Positions 8,753 through 17,957 of a stretch of DNA of 64,000 nucleotides are shown in pieces. The notes below the pieces were generated by a model that had not been told where the DNA came from, searched no databases, and saw only the letters and a program-made list of their open reading frames with translations. The position numbers were made by a program, and so were the translations under genes. The stretch's first letter is position 1. Each line of letters opens with the position of its first letter. Source of the DNA: Tahibacter harae. Its GTDB lineage: Bacteria; Pseudomonadota; Gammaproteobacteria; Xanthomonadales; Rhodanobacteraceae. The stretch spans positions 31,688 through 95,687 of the forward strand of contig NZ_JANFQO010000024.1 of assembly GCF_024437735.1 (NCBI RefSeq). The letters are read 5' to 3'.

Positions 8753-9339
8753 GTCGTGTGATTTGCATAGTGGAGGGACACGGCGAGGTAATCGCTTTGC
8801 CCGTCTTACTTCGACGTATTGCCGCATGGCGGTTCCCCGAACGTCATATCGACGTCCTTCCTCCTATTCGAGTGAAGCGGGACCAGTTCCTTAACGATGA
8901 AGAACAGTTCAAACGTTTCATGCAACTTGCAGGGATGAAATCCAGGGAAGAGGATGCAGTTCTGGTGCTGCTCGATGCTGACGATGATTGCCCTGCGTCA
9001 TTCGGACCTTTCCTCCTGCAGCGCGCACGCCACGCAATTCCGCACCGTTCGGTATCTGTTGTTCTTGCTAATCGTGAGTTTGAGGCTTGGTACATAGGTG
9101 CTGCAAAGTCGCTGGATGGTTACCGCGGACTCACAATATCTCCCGCTGATCTAAAATCTGACCCAGAGCAGCCTCGCGATGCAAAAGGATGGCTGCGTAG
9201 TCGTATGGGCGCGCGTAGCTACGGGGAAACAACAGACCAACCCGCTTTTGCTGCTAAAATGGACATGGACGCCGCATATGAGCGCTGCAGATCTTTCAGG
9301 AAGCTGTGCAGTGACCTGGATCGTTGGTTTATGTCCTGA
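8749..9339 (+). CDS. DUF4276 family protein (TOPRIM-like), second gene of cassette
   Basis: A 196-residue protein that starts inside the stop codon of the ATPase gene (ATGA overlap), so translation is probably coupled. The N-terminus RVICIVEGHGE supplies the conserved Glu of a TOPRIM-like fold and LVLLDADDDCP supplies the acidic DxD. This pattern is seen in DUF4276 and in OLD-type nucleases, where these residues hold metal ions. NREFEAWYI and AKGWLRSRM are further typical stretches. It likely forms the effector or nuclease half of the cassette, controlled by the ATPase. Codon use and lower GC match its partner and differ from the flanks. No function is proven for this exact subfamily. Confidence 0.8.
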   Translation: MSRVICIVEGHGEVIALPVLLRRIAAWRFPERHIDVLPPIRVKRDQFLNDEEQFKRFMQLAGMKSREEDAVLVLLDADDDCPASFGPFLLQRARHAIPHRSVSVVLANREFEAWYIGAAKSLDGYRGLTISPADLKSDPEQPRDAKGWLRSRMGARSYGETTDQPAFAAKMDMDAAYERCRSFRKLCSDLDRWFMS

Positions 9340-9551
9340 TCGATTTTGCAAAATTTTGCTGCTAGTTTCGGTCGTCATGCTTTGCTCAAATGCGTGCAGA
9401 CACTGCAACTCGCTTGAAGTACACAGTATCGAGAAGCGAACTTGCTTGGACCGCTCGGAGTGCCGGAAGAAACTTGCGGCGAGCAGCTTCGCGCAGCAGC
9501 GGGGCTGACATCAGTCGAATGAATCCTGCGGAAGCCAGCGCAGCGTGTCTT
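9340..9551. other. Lower-GC tail of the AAA/DUF4276 island, no gene seen
   Basis: The stretch continues the lower-GC composition of the cassette up to the end of the symporter-kinase gene. It holds a perfect 12-base palindrome GCAAAATTTTGC at 9348-9359, directly after the DUF4276 stop. No tRNA, integrase or clear direct-repeat boundary was found. Confidence 0.5.
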
Positions 9552-12500
9552 CTACTGCACGCTGCGCGCCGCCAGCAGCCGGTCCAGCACCGATTTCAGC
9601 GCCAGCGGCTTGACGGGCTTGATCAGCAGCGGCAGGCCGGCTTCGTGCACGGCGCGGCGTACGGTTTCGCCGGGATCGGCGCTGAGGATGACCGCGGGCC
9701 GCGGGCCGTGGAGCGGGCGCAGGCGCTCGTGCAGGGCCACGCCGGTGTCGCCGCCGTCCAGGTGATAGTCGAACAGCCACAGATCGGCCGGCTGCGTCGC
9801 CAGTACGCGCTGCGCGGCCTCGCCGGCGGCGGCGGCACTGACACGGCAGCCCCAGCCGGCCAGCAGCTTGCGCAGCGCTTCCAGCGTGGCGGTTTCGTTA
9901 TCGACGACGAGTACGTGGGTGCCGGCCAGGCGCGGCCGCGCGCCGGCTGCCGGTTCGTCCTTGTTGCGCGCCGCGGCGCGCGGCAGCGTGATGGCGAATA
10001 CCGTGCCGACGGCTACGCGGCTGCGCAGGCCCAGCGGCGCCTGCAGCAACTGGGCCATGCGCTCGGCGATGGCCAGGCCCAGGCCCAGCCCCGGGCCGGC
10101 GACGTCGTCGCCGCGGCGGAATTCCTCGAAGATGCGCTGCTGTTCGGCGGCCGCGATGCCGGGGCCGGTATCGTGGACTTCCACCCGCAGCGTGCCGCCG
10201 TTGCGGCGCAGGCCGAGCAGGATGCGGCCGCGTGCGGTGTAGCGCACGGCGTTGGCGAGGAAGTTCTGCAGCACGCGGCGCAGCAGCTGCGGATCGCTGC
10301 GCACCCAGGCGCGGCTGGGGCGGTAGCGGAATTGCAGGCCGCGTTCCGCCGCCAGCACGCGGAATTCCGACACCAGCGGTTCCAGCACTTCGGCCAGGGG
10401 GAAATCGCGCAGCTGCGCGGAAAGCCCGCCGGCTTCCAGGCGCGACATGTCGAGCAGGCCGGTGAGCAGGTCCGTGGTCGAATCCAGCGCGCCGCGGGTC
10501 TGCGTCACCAGTTCGCGCTGGGCCGGTCCGGTAAGCTGCTGGGCCAGCGCCTCAGTGAACAGGTGCGCCGCGTGCAGCGGCTGCAGCAGGTCGTGGCCGA
10601 TGGCGGCGAGGAAGCGGCTCTTGGCTTCGTTGGCGCGCTCGGCTTCGCGCTTGGCGTGTTCGAGCAGGGTGGTGCGGTCGGCCACGCGCTGTTCCAGGGT
10701 TTCATTGGCCTGGATCAGCGCGGCCTCGGCGCGGCGGAAGGCGGTGACTTCGGTGAAGGTGGCGACGAAGCCGCCGCCGGGCATGGGATTGCCGCGGATC
10801 TCCACGATGCTGCCGTCGGGAAACACGCGCTCGGACAGGTGCGGCGTGCCGTTGCGCATGAAGTCCAGGCGGCGCTGCAGCGCCTGGGCGGCGTCGCCGC
10901 GGTGGGGCAGGCGGCGCAGCGCCCATTCCGCCAGCTCGGCGATGGGCGCGCCCACGCGCAGCAGCTCGTGTGGAAAACCGAACATTTCCGCATAGCGCCG
11001 GTTCCACGCCACCAGACGCAGCTGGGCGTCCACCACGCTGATGCCCTGGCTCATGTTCTCCAGCGCGGCTTCGAGCAGGCGCTGGTTAAAGCGCAGGTCC
11101 TGCGAGACTTCGCCGACGATGGCGGCGACCGTGTCCAGATCCGGCCCGGCTTCGCGCTGGGCCGCGTCCAGCAGCAGGCGCGCCGAGGCGCTGCCCAGCA
11201 CCGCGGCCAGCTCATGTTCCAGGCGCGCCTCGATCGCCGCCGGCACCGGGCCGCGCGGCGGCGCGTCGCGCAGCAGTTCGTCCAGGCGCGGTTCCGGCAG
11301 AAAGCGGCGGCCGGCATTGCGCAGCGCGCGCAGATCGAAGCCAGGCTTGGCCAGGCGCGGGCCCTGCCGCCAGGCCGCGACGACAAACGTGACCGCCGTG
11401 CCCACGAACAGGCTGGCGGCCACCGCGCGGCCGAGCCGGCTCCAGCCGGTGAGGCCGAACAGGGCATCCGGCGCCAGCCAGGCATGGCCGTACAGTCCCT
11501 GTTGCAGCCATTCCGGCGCCACGCCGCGCACCTGCGCCGCCAGCGGCACCAGCAGCGCCCAGCACCAGATGACGAAGCCCGCGATGATGCCGGCGACCAC
11601 CGCACGCGGCGGCGTCTGCGGCCGCCACACGGCAAAGCCCAGGGCCGGTGTCAATGTGGCCAATGCGGAAAACGATACCGCGCCCACATCGGCCAGCGCC
11701 TCATTGCCGGCGATCAGCCGGTTGTAGGCCCAGGCCAGCAGCATGATGGCCACGATGCCGATGCGGCGCAGACGCAGCACCGTGGCGCGCAGATCGCCGC
11801 CGCCGGAACGCAGCCAGGCGCCGCGCAGCAGGCCCGGCGCCAGCCAGTGGTTGCCGATCATCAGGCTAAGGGTGAGCGTGCTGACCACGACCATGCCGGT
11901 CGCCGCACTCAGCCCCCCGAGGAAGCCGAACAGGGCCACGCCGGCATGGCCTTGCGACAGCGGCAGGGCCAGCACGTACAGGTCCGGCGAAAGCCCTTGC
12001 CCGCCCAGCAGCACATCGCCGGCGTGGGCCAGCGGCAGCAGCGGCAGCGCGATCAGCAGCAGGTACAGCGGGAACAGCCAGCGCGCCGTGCGCAGATGCG
12101 ATTCGTCGCGGCATTCCACCACGCCCACGTGGAACTGGTGCGGCAGGGTGAACATGGCCAGCACGCCCAGCAGCACCAGCGGCAGGAAGCCGCCGGTCTC
12201 GGGCCGCGCGGGGGCGACGCTGGCGGCCGGCATGTCCAGGCCGAACACGACAAATACGCCCAGCGCCAGCATCGCCGCCAGCTTGAACAGCGATTCAAAG
12301 GCGATGGCCAGCACCAGGCCGCGGTTGTGCTCGGCCGCGCTGATGCGGCGCGTACCGAACAGCATGGCGAACAGGGCCATGGCCAGGGCCACGTACAGCG
12401 CACCGTCCTGCCACAGCGGCTGCGGCGCCTGTGCGGCAGACTGGGTCAGCACGGCATAGCTCATGGCCACGGCCTTGAGCTGCAGCGCGATATAGGGAAT

Positions 12501-12878
12501 CAGGCCCAGCGCGGCGACGGCGGTGACGGTGGCGGCGATCCACGAATCCTTGCCCAGGCGGCTGGCGATGAGATCGGCCAGCGAGGTCGCATTGGACGCC
12601 CGCGCCAGGCGCACCAGCTTCACCACCGACACCGTCGCGAAGGCGTAGAGCAGGATGGTGCCGATGAATGTCGGCGGCAGCGGCCAGCCGTAGCGCGCGG
12701 CCTGGGTGACCGTGCCGTAGAAGGTCCACGAGGTGCAGTACACCGCCAGCGACAGCGCGTAGACGTACGGCCACCAGCGCGCCAGCGCAGCCGGCCGGCG
12801 TTCGGCGTACAGGGCCACGCCGAACAGCGCGCCCAGCCAGACCAGGGCGGCGAAGACGACCAGGCTGACGCTCAGCAT
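9552..12878 (-). CDS. Sodium:solute symporter-type hybrid histidine kinase, CrbS-like
   Basis: A 1108-residue sensor. Residues 1 to about 500 are a membrane domain of the sodium:solute symporter (SLC5) type, with YCTSWTFYGTVTQAA and LADLIASRLG typical of the family. A linker follows, then a PAS domain (about 630-735, with ISVVDAQLRLVAWN), a coiled segment, the HisKA box with phosphorylated His762 in AIGHDLLQPLHA, an HATPase domain (NFLANAVRYT, DTGPGIA, GLGLGLAI) and a receiver with Asp1037 in WLFDYHL. This is the CrbS architecture; CrbS senses or is coupled to small organic acids and controls acetate use through CrbR. It is convergent with the CrbR-like gene at 6814-7473. The ribosome site ahead of the chosen start is weak. 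Confidence 0.88.
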   Translation of the reverse strand: MLSVSLVVFAALVWLGALFGVALYAERRPAALARWWPYVYALSLAVYCTSWTFYGTVTQAARYGWPLPPTFIGTILLYAFATVSVVKLVRLARASNATSLADLIASRLGKDSWIAATVTAVAALGLIPYIALQLKAVAMSYAVLTQSAAQAPQPLWQDGALYVALAMALFAMLFGTRRISAAEHNRGLVLAIAFESLFKLAAMLALGVFVVFGLDMPAASVAPARPETGGFLPLVLLGVLAMFTLPHQFHVGVVECRDESHLRTARWLFPLYLLLIALPLLPLAHAGDVLLGGQGLSPDLYVLALPLSQGHAGVALFGFLGGLSAATGMVVVSTLTLSLMIGNHWLAPGLLRGAWLRSGGGDLRATVLRLRRIGIVAIMLLAWAYNRLIAGNEALADVGAVSFSALATLTPALGFAVWRPQTPPRAVVAGIIAGFVIWCWALLVPLAAQVRGVAPEWLQQGLYGHAWLAPDALFGLTGWSRLGRAVAASLFVGTAVTFVVAAWRQGPRLAKPGFDLRALRNAGRRFLPEPRLDELLRDAPPRGPVPAAIEARLEHELAAVLGSASARLLLDAAQREAGPDLDTVAAIVGEVSQDLRFNQRLLEAALENMSQGISVVDAQLRLVAWNRRYAEMFGFPHELLRVGAPIAELAEWALRRLPHRGDAAQALQRRLDFMRNGTPHLSERVFPDGSIVEIRGNPMPGGGFVATFTEVTAFRRAEAALIQANETLEQRVADRTTLLEHAKREAERANEAKSRFLAAIGHDLLQPLHAAHLFTEALAQQLTGPAQRELVTQTRGALDSTTDLLTGLLDMSRLEAGGLSAQLRDFPLAEVLEPLVSEFRVLAAERGLQFRYRPSRAWVRSDPQLLRRVLQNFLANAVRYTARGRILLGLRRNGGTLRVEVHDTGPGIAAAEQQRIFEEFRRGDDVAGPGLGLGLAIAERMAQLLQAPLGLRSRVAVGTVFAITLPRAAARNKDEPAAGARPRLAGTHVLVVDNETATLEALRKLLAGWGCRVSAAAAGEAAQRVLATQPADLWLFDYHLDGGDTGVALHERLRPLHGPRPAVILSADPGETVRRAVHEAGLPLLIKPVKPLALKSVLDRLLAARSVQ

Positions 12879-13096
12879 GGAAAGGCTCTGGCAGGCATGG
12901 GCTGGGGTGTGGACGCGCTGCGGCCGAGCATAGCGCAGGCCGCCGCCGGCGCCGCGCTGCTGCCGTTGCAGCGGCAGGCAGGGCCCCGCGGCGCCGCGGA
13001 AGGGTCAGCCCAGGCGGCGCAACCGGGTCGATACGGCTTCGCCGTCATCCGGAACAGTGTCCGGATGCGATGCAGAAAAAGGCATCCTTGCCCGCC

Positions 13097-13145
13097 CGAA
13101 AAAAGGACGGCGCGCGGGCGTTGGAGGGGAGGCAGCCCGCGCGCC
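13097..13145 (-). terminator. Rho-independent terminator of the TonB receptor gene
   Basis: Two perfect 11-base arms, GGCGCGCGGGC (13109-13119) and GCCCGCGCGCC (13135-13145), enclose a 15-base loop. Read on the minus strand the hairpin is followed by a run of six T (13099-13104). It lies just beyond the receptor stop codon. Confidence 0.8.
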
Positions 13146-13159
13146 GGTAGTCGCGCCGA

Positions 13160-15394
13160 TCAGAAATCGTAGCGCGCGCTCAAGGTGTACTGGCGCGGCG
13201 GGCCGTAGAAGCCGGTCAGCACGCCCAGCACCGGGATGTTGTAGCCCGTGGTGCGGTAGGCCTTGTCGGTCAGGTTGGTGCCCTGCAGCGAGAAGCTCAG
13301 CGACGGGTTCAGGCGCCAGATCACGCCGGCGTTGAGCAGGCCGTAGCCGTCCTGGCGTATCACCGGGCTGAGATCGGTGGTCGGCCACACTTCGCTCTGG
13401 TAGCTGTAGCCCACGCGCGTGGAGAGATTGCCGCCGCTGGCCAGCTCGGTGCGGTATTCCAGGTTCACGGCGCCGGAGAAGCGCGGCGCGTTGGTGAATT
13501 TCTGGCTGTCGGAAACATCCACGCCCGAGGTGATGAACTCGTCGTACTTCGCATCCAGCCACGCCAGGTTGCCGCTGAGCAGCCAGTGCTCGTTGGGCAG
13601 CCACTGGTATTCCATTTCCAGGCCCTGCACATGGCCGCGGCCGGCGTTGGTGAAATCGCCGAAGAAGGCGTCGTCGGTGCCGTCGCCGTTGCTGTCGAAG
13701 GCGGTGAACACCGACAGCTGGATGTCTTCGTACTTGTTGTAGAAGTAGGCAAAATTGAGGAACAGCGACTGCTCGGCCAGGGCCATCTTGGTGCCGATCT
13801 CGTAGCTGTCGACCTTCTCGTCGTCGAAGGGCTCGGCCGAACGCGGCACCGCCACCGAATTGGCGCGGATGTTGAAACCGCCGGACTTGAAGCCGCGCGA
13901 AGCCACGCCGTAGAGCATGGTCGTGTCGCTGAGCTTGTAATCCAGCGCCAGCTTGGGCGAGACGTTGGTGAAGTCCACCTTGCGGTTGAAATTCGCCACG
14001 GTTGTCGTCGGCACAGTGAAGGTGGCGTCGGTATAGCCGCGGTTGAGCACGACGGCGTGCTTTTCCTCGTCGGTCCAGCGTGCGCCGGCATCCAGCGACA
14101 GGCGGTCGGTGAAATCGAAGGTCCAGTCCGCATAGGCGGCGAAGGCCTTGGTATAGACCGTGCCCTGGGTGTCGCCGAAGGAGGCGTTGAAGAAGTTGTT
14201 CAGCACCTGGCCGCCGGCTTCGCCGTCGAAGTGGTACAGGCCCATCACGCCGCGCGCCTTGCCGCCGCCGTCGAAATTGGCCTGCAGCTCGTTGGTGGTC
14301 TGCTCATCGCGGTAGAACGCCTTCACGTCGGCGATCTTGTTGGGCAGGGTGTCGAAGTCGATATTGGTTTCGGTATCGGAATCGCGCCGGGCGAATACGT
14401 ATTTGAAGGCCCAGGAATCAGTTGCGCGCCAGTTTGCCGTGCCGGAGGCGCCCTTCATTTTGGTGTCGTTGACGTTGGGCATGCCGCTGCGGATGTCGTA
14501 GCGGTCGCTCAGCGGCGCGACGGTCGGCGCAAAGCGGTTCGGCGCGAGCATCTTGGCGCCGCGCACGCCGGACTGGTCGTCCATCCAGTCGAAGGCGAAC
14601 AGCAGGTCGAAGCGTTCGTTCACATCGGCGCCGATGCTGGCGCGGAAGGCATTGATCTCCTTGTCGCTGACCGGTGCGCCGTTGGTCAGGTTCTCACCGA
14701 AGCCGTCGCGGTTGAGGCTGGCCACGGCCAGGCGCGCGCGGATCGGACTGTCGCTGCCGCCGATGGGACCGCCCAGCGCGCCCTTGGCGTCGAGCTGGCC
14801 GTAGCTGCCGACCGTGAGCTGGGCATAGCCTTCGGCCTCTTTCGGCAGGCTCTTGGAGATGTACTTGATCGCGCCGCCGATGGTGTTCTTGCCGTACAGC
14901 GTGCCCTGCGGACCGCGCAGCACTTCGACCCGGTCCACGTCGAACACATCGAGCAGGGCGCCCTGCGGCCGCGCGATGTAGACATCGTCGAGGTAGATGC
15001 CCACGCCCGGATCCACGCCCCACAGCGGATCGGACTGGCCTATGCCGCGGATATACGCCGTGACCGTGCTGCTGGAACCGCGCGCAGCGTAGACGGTGAG
15101 GTTGGGCACCTGGGCATCGAGGTCGCCGATGTCCTCGACATTGAGCTTCTCCATCGCGTCGGCGGTGAAGGCAGTGACGGCGACGGGCACGTCCTGCAGG
15201 GTTTCCTCGCGCTTGCGCGCGGTGACGGTGACCTGATCCAGCGTGGTGGCCTTGCTGTCGGCGGCGCCATCGGGGCTGTCCGCGGCGGCGGTCTCGGCTG
15301 CCGTTTCCGCCGTGCTTTCCGCCGAATCGTTCGCCCAGGCCATGGGCGCGAGCAGCACGCAGCCGATCGCCAGAGCCAGATAGTTGCGCTTCAT
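13160..15394 (-). CDS. TonB-dependent outer-membrane receptor
   Basis: A 744-residue receptor. The ATG at 15394 follows a strong TAGGAGGGG and begins a signal peptide (MKRNYLALAIGCVLLAPMAWA). A plug domain follows with the TonB-box region LDQVTVTARKREE, then VPNLTVYAARGSS, YIRGIGQSD, VGIYLDDVYI and VEVLRGPQGTLYGKNTIGGAI. The rest is a 22-strand type barrel ending QYTLSARYDF with the C-terminal Phe needed for assembly. Its ligand cannot be read from sequence. It is divergent from the GntP permease gene with a 159-base shared promoter region. That pairing suggests one uptake route, outer membrane then inner membrane, for an organic acid. Confidence 0.93.
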   Translation of the reverse strand: MKRNYLALAIGCVLLAPMAWANDSAESTAETAAETAAADSPDGAADSKATTLDQVTVTARKREETLQDVPVAVTAFTADAMEKLNVEDIGDLDAQVPNLTVYAARGSSSTVTAYIRGIGQSDPLWGVDPGVGIYLDDVYIARPQGALLDVFDVDRVEVLRGPQGTLYGKNTIGGAIKYISKSLPKEAEGYAQLTVGSYGQLDAKGALGGPIGGSDSPIRARLAVASLNRDGFGENLTNGAPVSDKEINAFRASIGADVNERFDLLFAFDWMDDQSGVRGAKMLAPNRFAPTVAPLSDRYDIRSGMPNVNDTKMKGASGTANWRATDSWAFKYVFARRDSDTETNIDFDTLPNKIADVKAFYRDEQTTNELQANFDGGGKARGVMGLYHFDGEAGGQVLNNFFNASFGDTQGTVYTKAFAAYADWTFDFTDRLSLDAGARWTDEEKHAVVLNRGYTDATFTVPTTTVANFNRKVDFTNVSPKLALDYKLSDTTMLYGVASRGFKSGGFNIRANSVAVPRSAEPFDDEKVDSYEIGTKMALAEQSLFLNFAYFYNKYEDIQLSVFTAFDSNGDGTDDAFFGDFTNAGRGHVQGLEMEYQWLPNEHWLLSGNLAWLDAKYDEFITSGVDVSDSQKFTNAPRFSGAVNLEYRTELASGGNLSTRVGYSYQSEVWPTTDLSPVIRQDGYGLLNAGVIWRLNPSLSFSLQGTNLTDKAYRTTGYNIPVLGVLTGFYGPPRQYTLSARYDF

Positions 15395-15480
15395 GCTGCC
15401 CCTCCTACGGGTGTGTTTCTTGTGGGCGGACCCCTGCCGCCGTTCTCCGCACAGGCTAGGCCGCGCCCCCGCCGCGCGGC

Positions 15481-15495
15481 ATCGTACCTTCGGAC
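15481..15495. promoter_or_regulatory. Candidate operator ATCGTACCTTCGGAC in receptor/permease divergent region
   Basis: This matches 11 of 12 bases of the element at 5921-5932 ahead of bdhA. It lies between two divergent genes, so it could serve either. It is a pattern match only. Confidence 0.3.
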
Positions 15496-15553
15496 AATGG
15501 GCCGTCCCGGGCGGCTTCCCGACACTCGCCGGGTCGGGCTCTGGAGCCAGGGA

Positions 15554-16957
15554 ATGTCTTTTCTGATCGTATTGGCCGCGCTGTGTTTTCTGATGTGGAT
15601 TGCCTACCGCGGCCACAGCGTGATCCTGTTCGCGCCGGTCGCGGCCCTGGGCGCGGTGCTGCTGACCGACCCGGCCCTGGTCGCGCCCATGTTCACCGGC
15701 CTGTTCATGGACAAGATGGTCGGTTTTCTCAAGCTGTATTTTCCGGTGTTCGTGCTGGGCGCGATCTTCGGCAAGCTGATCGAGCTGTCGGGCTTTTCCA
15801 AGGCCATCGTCGCCGCCACCATCCGCCTGTTCGGCGCCGACCGCGCCATGCTGTCCATCGTCGCCGTATGCGCGCTGCTGACCTACGGCGGCGTGTCGCT
15901 GTTTGTGGTGGTGTTCGCGGTCTATCCCTTTGCGGCGGAGCTGTTCCGCCAGAGCAACATCCCCAAGCGCCTAATCCCCGGCACCATCGCCCTGGGCGCC
16001 TTCACCTTCACCATGGATGCGCTGCCCGGTACGCCGCAGATCCAGAACATCATTCCGTCGACCTTCTTCGGCACCAATTCCTGGGCCGCGCCGGTGCTGG
16101 GCTGCGCCGGTGCGGTGTTCATCCTGATCGTGGGCCTGGTCTATCTCGACTGGCGCCGCCGCGCCGCGGCCGCCGCCGGCGAGGGCTATGGCGATGCGGC
16201 AAGCCTGCTCAACGAGCCGGCCCCGTTCGCCGGCAGCACGCTGGCCAACCCGCTGGTCGCGCTGCTGCCGCTGGTGCTGGTCGGCGTGTCGAACAAGCTG
16301 TTCACCGCGCTGATCCCGGGTTTCTATGGCGCAAAACACGAATTCGTGCCGGCTGCCATGGGCACGGCTGCGCCGGTGGTACAGGAAGTTTCCAAGGTCG
16401 CCGCGATCTGGGCGGTGGAAGGCGCACTGCTGGTCGGCATCGCCTGCGTGCTGCTGACGGCGTGGAAGCCGGTGATGGCCAGCTTCGCCGAAGGCAGCAA
16501 GAGCGCCATCGGCGGCGCCTTGCTGGCTTCGATGAATACGGCTTCGGAGTACGGTTTCGGCGCGGTGATCGCGGCGCTGCCGGGTTTCGTCGTGGTGGCC
16601 CAGGCGCTGGCGGCGATACCCAATCCGCTGGTCAACGAAGCCGTCACCATCACTGCGCTGGCCGGCATCACCGGCTCGGCTTCCGGCGGCATGAGCATCG
16701 CGCTGGCGGCCATGGCCGAGACCTTCGTCGCCAATGCCCAGGCCGCGGGAATTTCCATGGAAGTACTGCACCGCGTGGCCGCGATGGCTTCCGGCGGCAT
16801 GGACACGCTGCCGCACAACGGCGCGGTGATCACCCTGCTCGCCGTGACCGGCCTGAGCCACCGCCAGGCTTACAAGGACATCTTCGCCATCACCCTGATC
16901 AAGACCGCGGCGGTGTTCGTGGTGATCGGCGTGTTCTACGTCAGCGGCTGGGTCTGA
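15554..16957 (+). CDS. GntP family permease
   Basis: A 467-residue inner-membrane transporter with about twelve hydrophobic segments. Family features include LYFPVFVLGAIFGKLIELSGFSKAIA-like text near residue 55, LTYGGVSLFVVVFAVYP, and TMDALPGTPQIQNIIP (about 155). GntP relatives move gluconate and other hydroxy acids, and some move 3-hydroxybutyrate. Given the 3-hydroxybutyrate genes elsewhere in the window and the shared motif upstream, 3-hydroxybutyrate or a similar acid is a reasonable guess but not shown. The ATG at 15554 sits after CCAGGG; longer in-frame upstream sequence runs antisense to the receptor and is discounted. Its last 22 bases overlap the convergent EamA gene. Confidence 0.85.
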   Translation: MSFLIVLAALCFLMWIAYRGHSVILFAPVAALGAVLLTDPALVAPMFTGLFMDKMVGFLKLYFPVFVLGAIFGKLIELSGFSKAIVAATIRLFGADRAMLSIVAVCALLTYGGVSLFVVVFAVYPFAAELFRQSNIPKRLIPGTIALGAFTFTMDALPGTPQIQNIIPSTFFGTNSWAAPVLGCAGAVFILIVGLVYLDWRRRAAAAAGEGYGDAASLLNEPAPFAGSTLANPLVALLPLVLVGVSNKLFTALIPGFYGAKHEFVPAAMGTAAPVVQEVSKVAAIWAVEGALLVGIACVLLTAWKPVMASFAEGSKSAIGGALLASMNTASEYGFGAVIAALPGFVVVAQALAAIPNPLVNEAVTITALAGITGSASGGMSIALAAMAETFVANAQAAGISMEVLHRVAAMASGGMDTLPHNGAVITLLAVTGLSHRQAYKDIFAITLIKTAAVFVVIGVFYVSGWV

Positions 16958-17910
16958 GCCGTCGTTGCCGGCTCAGGTTTGACCTGGGTGGCCCACAGCA
17001 CACCGGCGATCAGCAACGCAATGCCGGACAGCGTCAGCGCCGGCGGTACGTGACCGCGCAGGATGAAAGCGTAGCTCAGCGCGGCCAGCGTCTCGAACAC
17101 GATCAGCTGCCCGGCCAGCACCGTAGGCAGGCGCTGGCTGGCCTGGTTCCAGCAGATCGTGCCCAGCCAGGACGCGAACAGGCCAATCGCCACCATCAGG
17201 CCGACGAAACGCAGCGGATCCGGACCCAGCGGCATGGGAAAGGGATTGTCCACCAGCCGCATGCCGCCCCAGAGCAGCGCATAACCCAGCGCCGCCAGCG
17301 GCAGCGTGACCAGGCCTTGCGCCGTCGCCCAGGCACGCGGGCTGCGGTCCGGGTGCGCGCGCAGCCAGTCCGCGTTGCGCAGCGGATACCAGGTCCAGCA
17401 GGCGACGGCGATCAGAGCAAGCAGCGCACCGCCGGCGTAACGCCAGGCATCGGCCTGCGGATCCGCGCGCAGCGCCTGCAATTCGACCTGGTTGACGCAG
17501 GCCACGCCCAGCGCGATCAGCCCCAGCGATGGCGCCAGCCTGCGCCAGGGCAGGCGGCCGTCGCGGCCGGCATTGCGGCGATTGGCGCAGATCGCGATGA
17601 CCACGGGCAGGGTGCCTATGAGCATGGTCGGCAGCGGCCCGCCGGCGCGCTGTATCGCGGCGGCGAGGCAGACGTAGTAGAGCAGGTTGCCGATGGCCGA
17701 GAGCTTCAGCGCCTCGATCCAGTCGGCGCGGGACAGGCGCCTGAGTTCGGCGCGATCCAGCCAGGCCAGCGGCAGGGCGATCAGGCCGAAGGCGAGATAG
17801 CGTCCCACCGACTGCAATGCCGCGGGATAGTCCGGCAGCAGCAGCGGACCGAGGAAGACCAGGCCCCACATCAGGCCGGCGGCGAGTGCGTAAAGCGTTC
17901 CGGTAAGCAT
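16936..17910 (-). CDS. EamA (DMT superfamily) transporter
   Basis: A 324-residue protein with ten predicted membrane segments in two repeats, the layout of EamA drug/metabolite transporters. The Met at 17910 (MLTGTLYALAAGLMWG) is preferred over an upstream one because it starts directly at the first helix. LFASWLGTICWNQASQRLPTV and TLAALSYAF in the second half are family-typical. Substrates are diverse (amino acids, metabolites, drugs). The AraC regulator lies 47 bases upstream on the same strand, so the regulator probably controls this exporter or importer. Its 3' end overlaps the 3' end of the GntP gene by 22 bases. Confidence 0.88.
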   Translation of the reverse strand: MLTGTLYALAAGLMWGLVFLGPLLLPDYPAALQSVGRYLAFGLIALPLAWLDRAELRRLSRADWIEALKLSAIGNLLYYVCLAAAIQRAGGPLPTMLIGTLPVVIAICANRRNAGRDGRLPWRRLAPSLGLIALGVACVNQVELQALRADPQADAWRYAGGALLALIAVACWTWYPLRNADWLRAHPDRSPRAWATAQGLVTLPLAALGYALLWGGMRLVDNPFPMPLGPDPLRFVGLMVAIGLFASWLGTICWNQASQRLPTVLAGQLIVFETLAALSYAFILRGHVPPALTLSGIALLIAGVLWATQVKPEPATTAQTQPLT

Positions 17911-17957
17911 GCCGCCAGCATGCGCCGGCGCGCCGGCACCGTCTTGCACCAGATTGC

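Noticed and set aside
9348..9359. GCAAAATTTTGC considered as a terminator for the AAA/DUF4276 cassette.
   Set aside because: The palindrome has no loop and no following T-run, so it cannot form a stable terminator hairpin.
9390..13172. A 1260-codon open frame on the plus strand.
   Set aside because: It is antisense to the symporter-kinase gene, has Gln/Arg/Ala-rich composition typical of high-GC shadow frames, and no domain.
13586..15553. An in-frame extension of the GntP gene giving a protein of more than 1100 residues.
   Set aside because: The added part is antisense to the TonB receptor; a Met directly before the first helix (15554) gives the normal family length.
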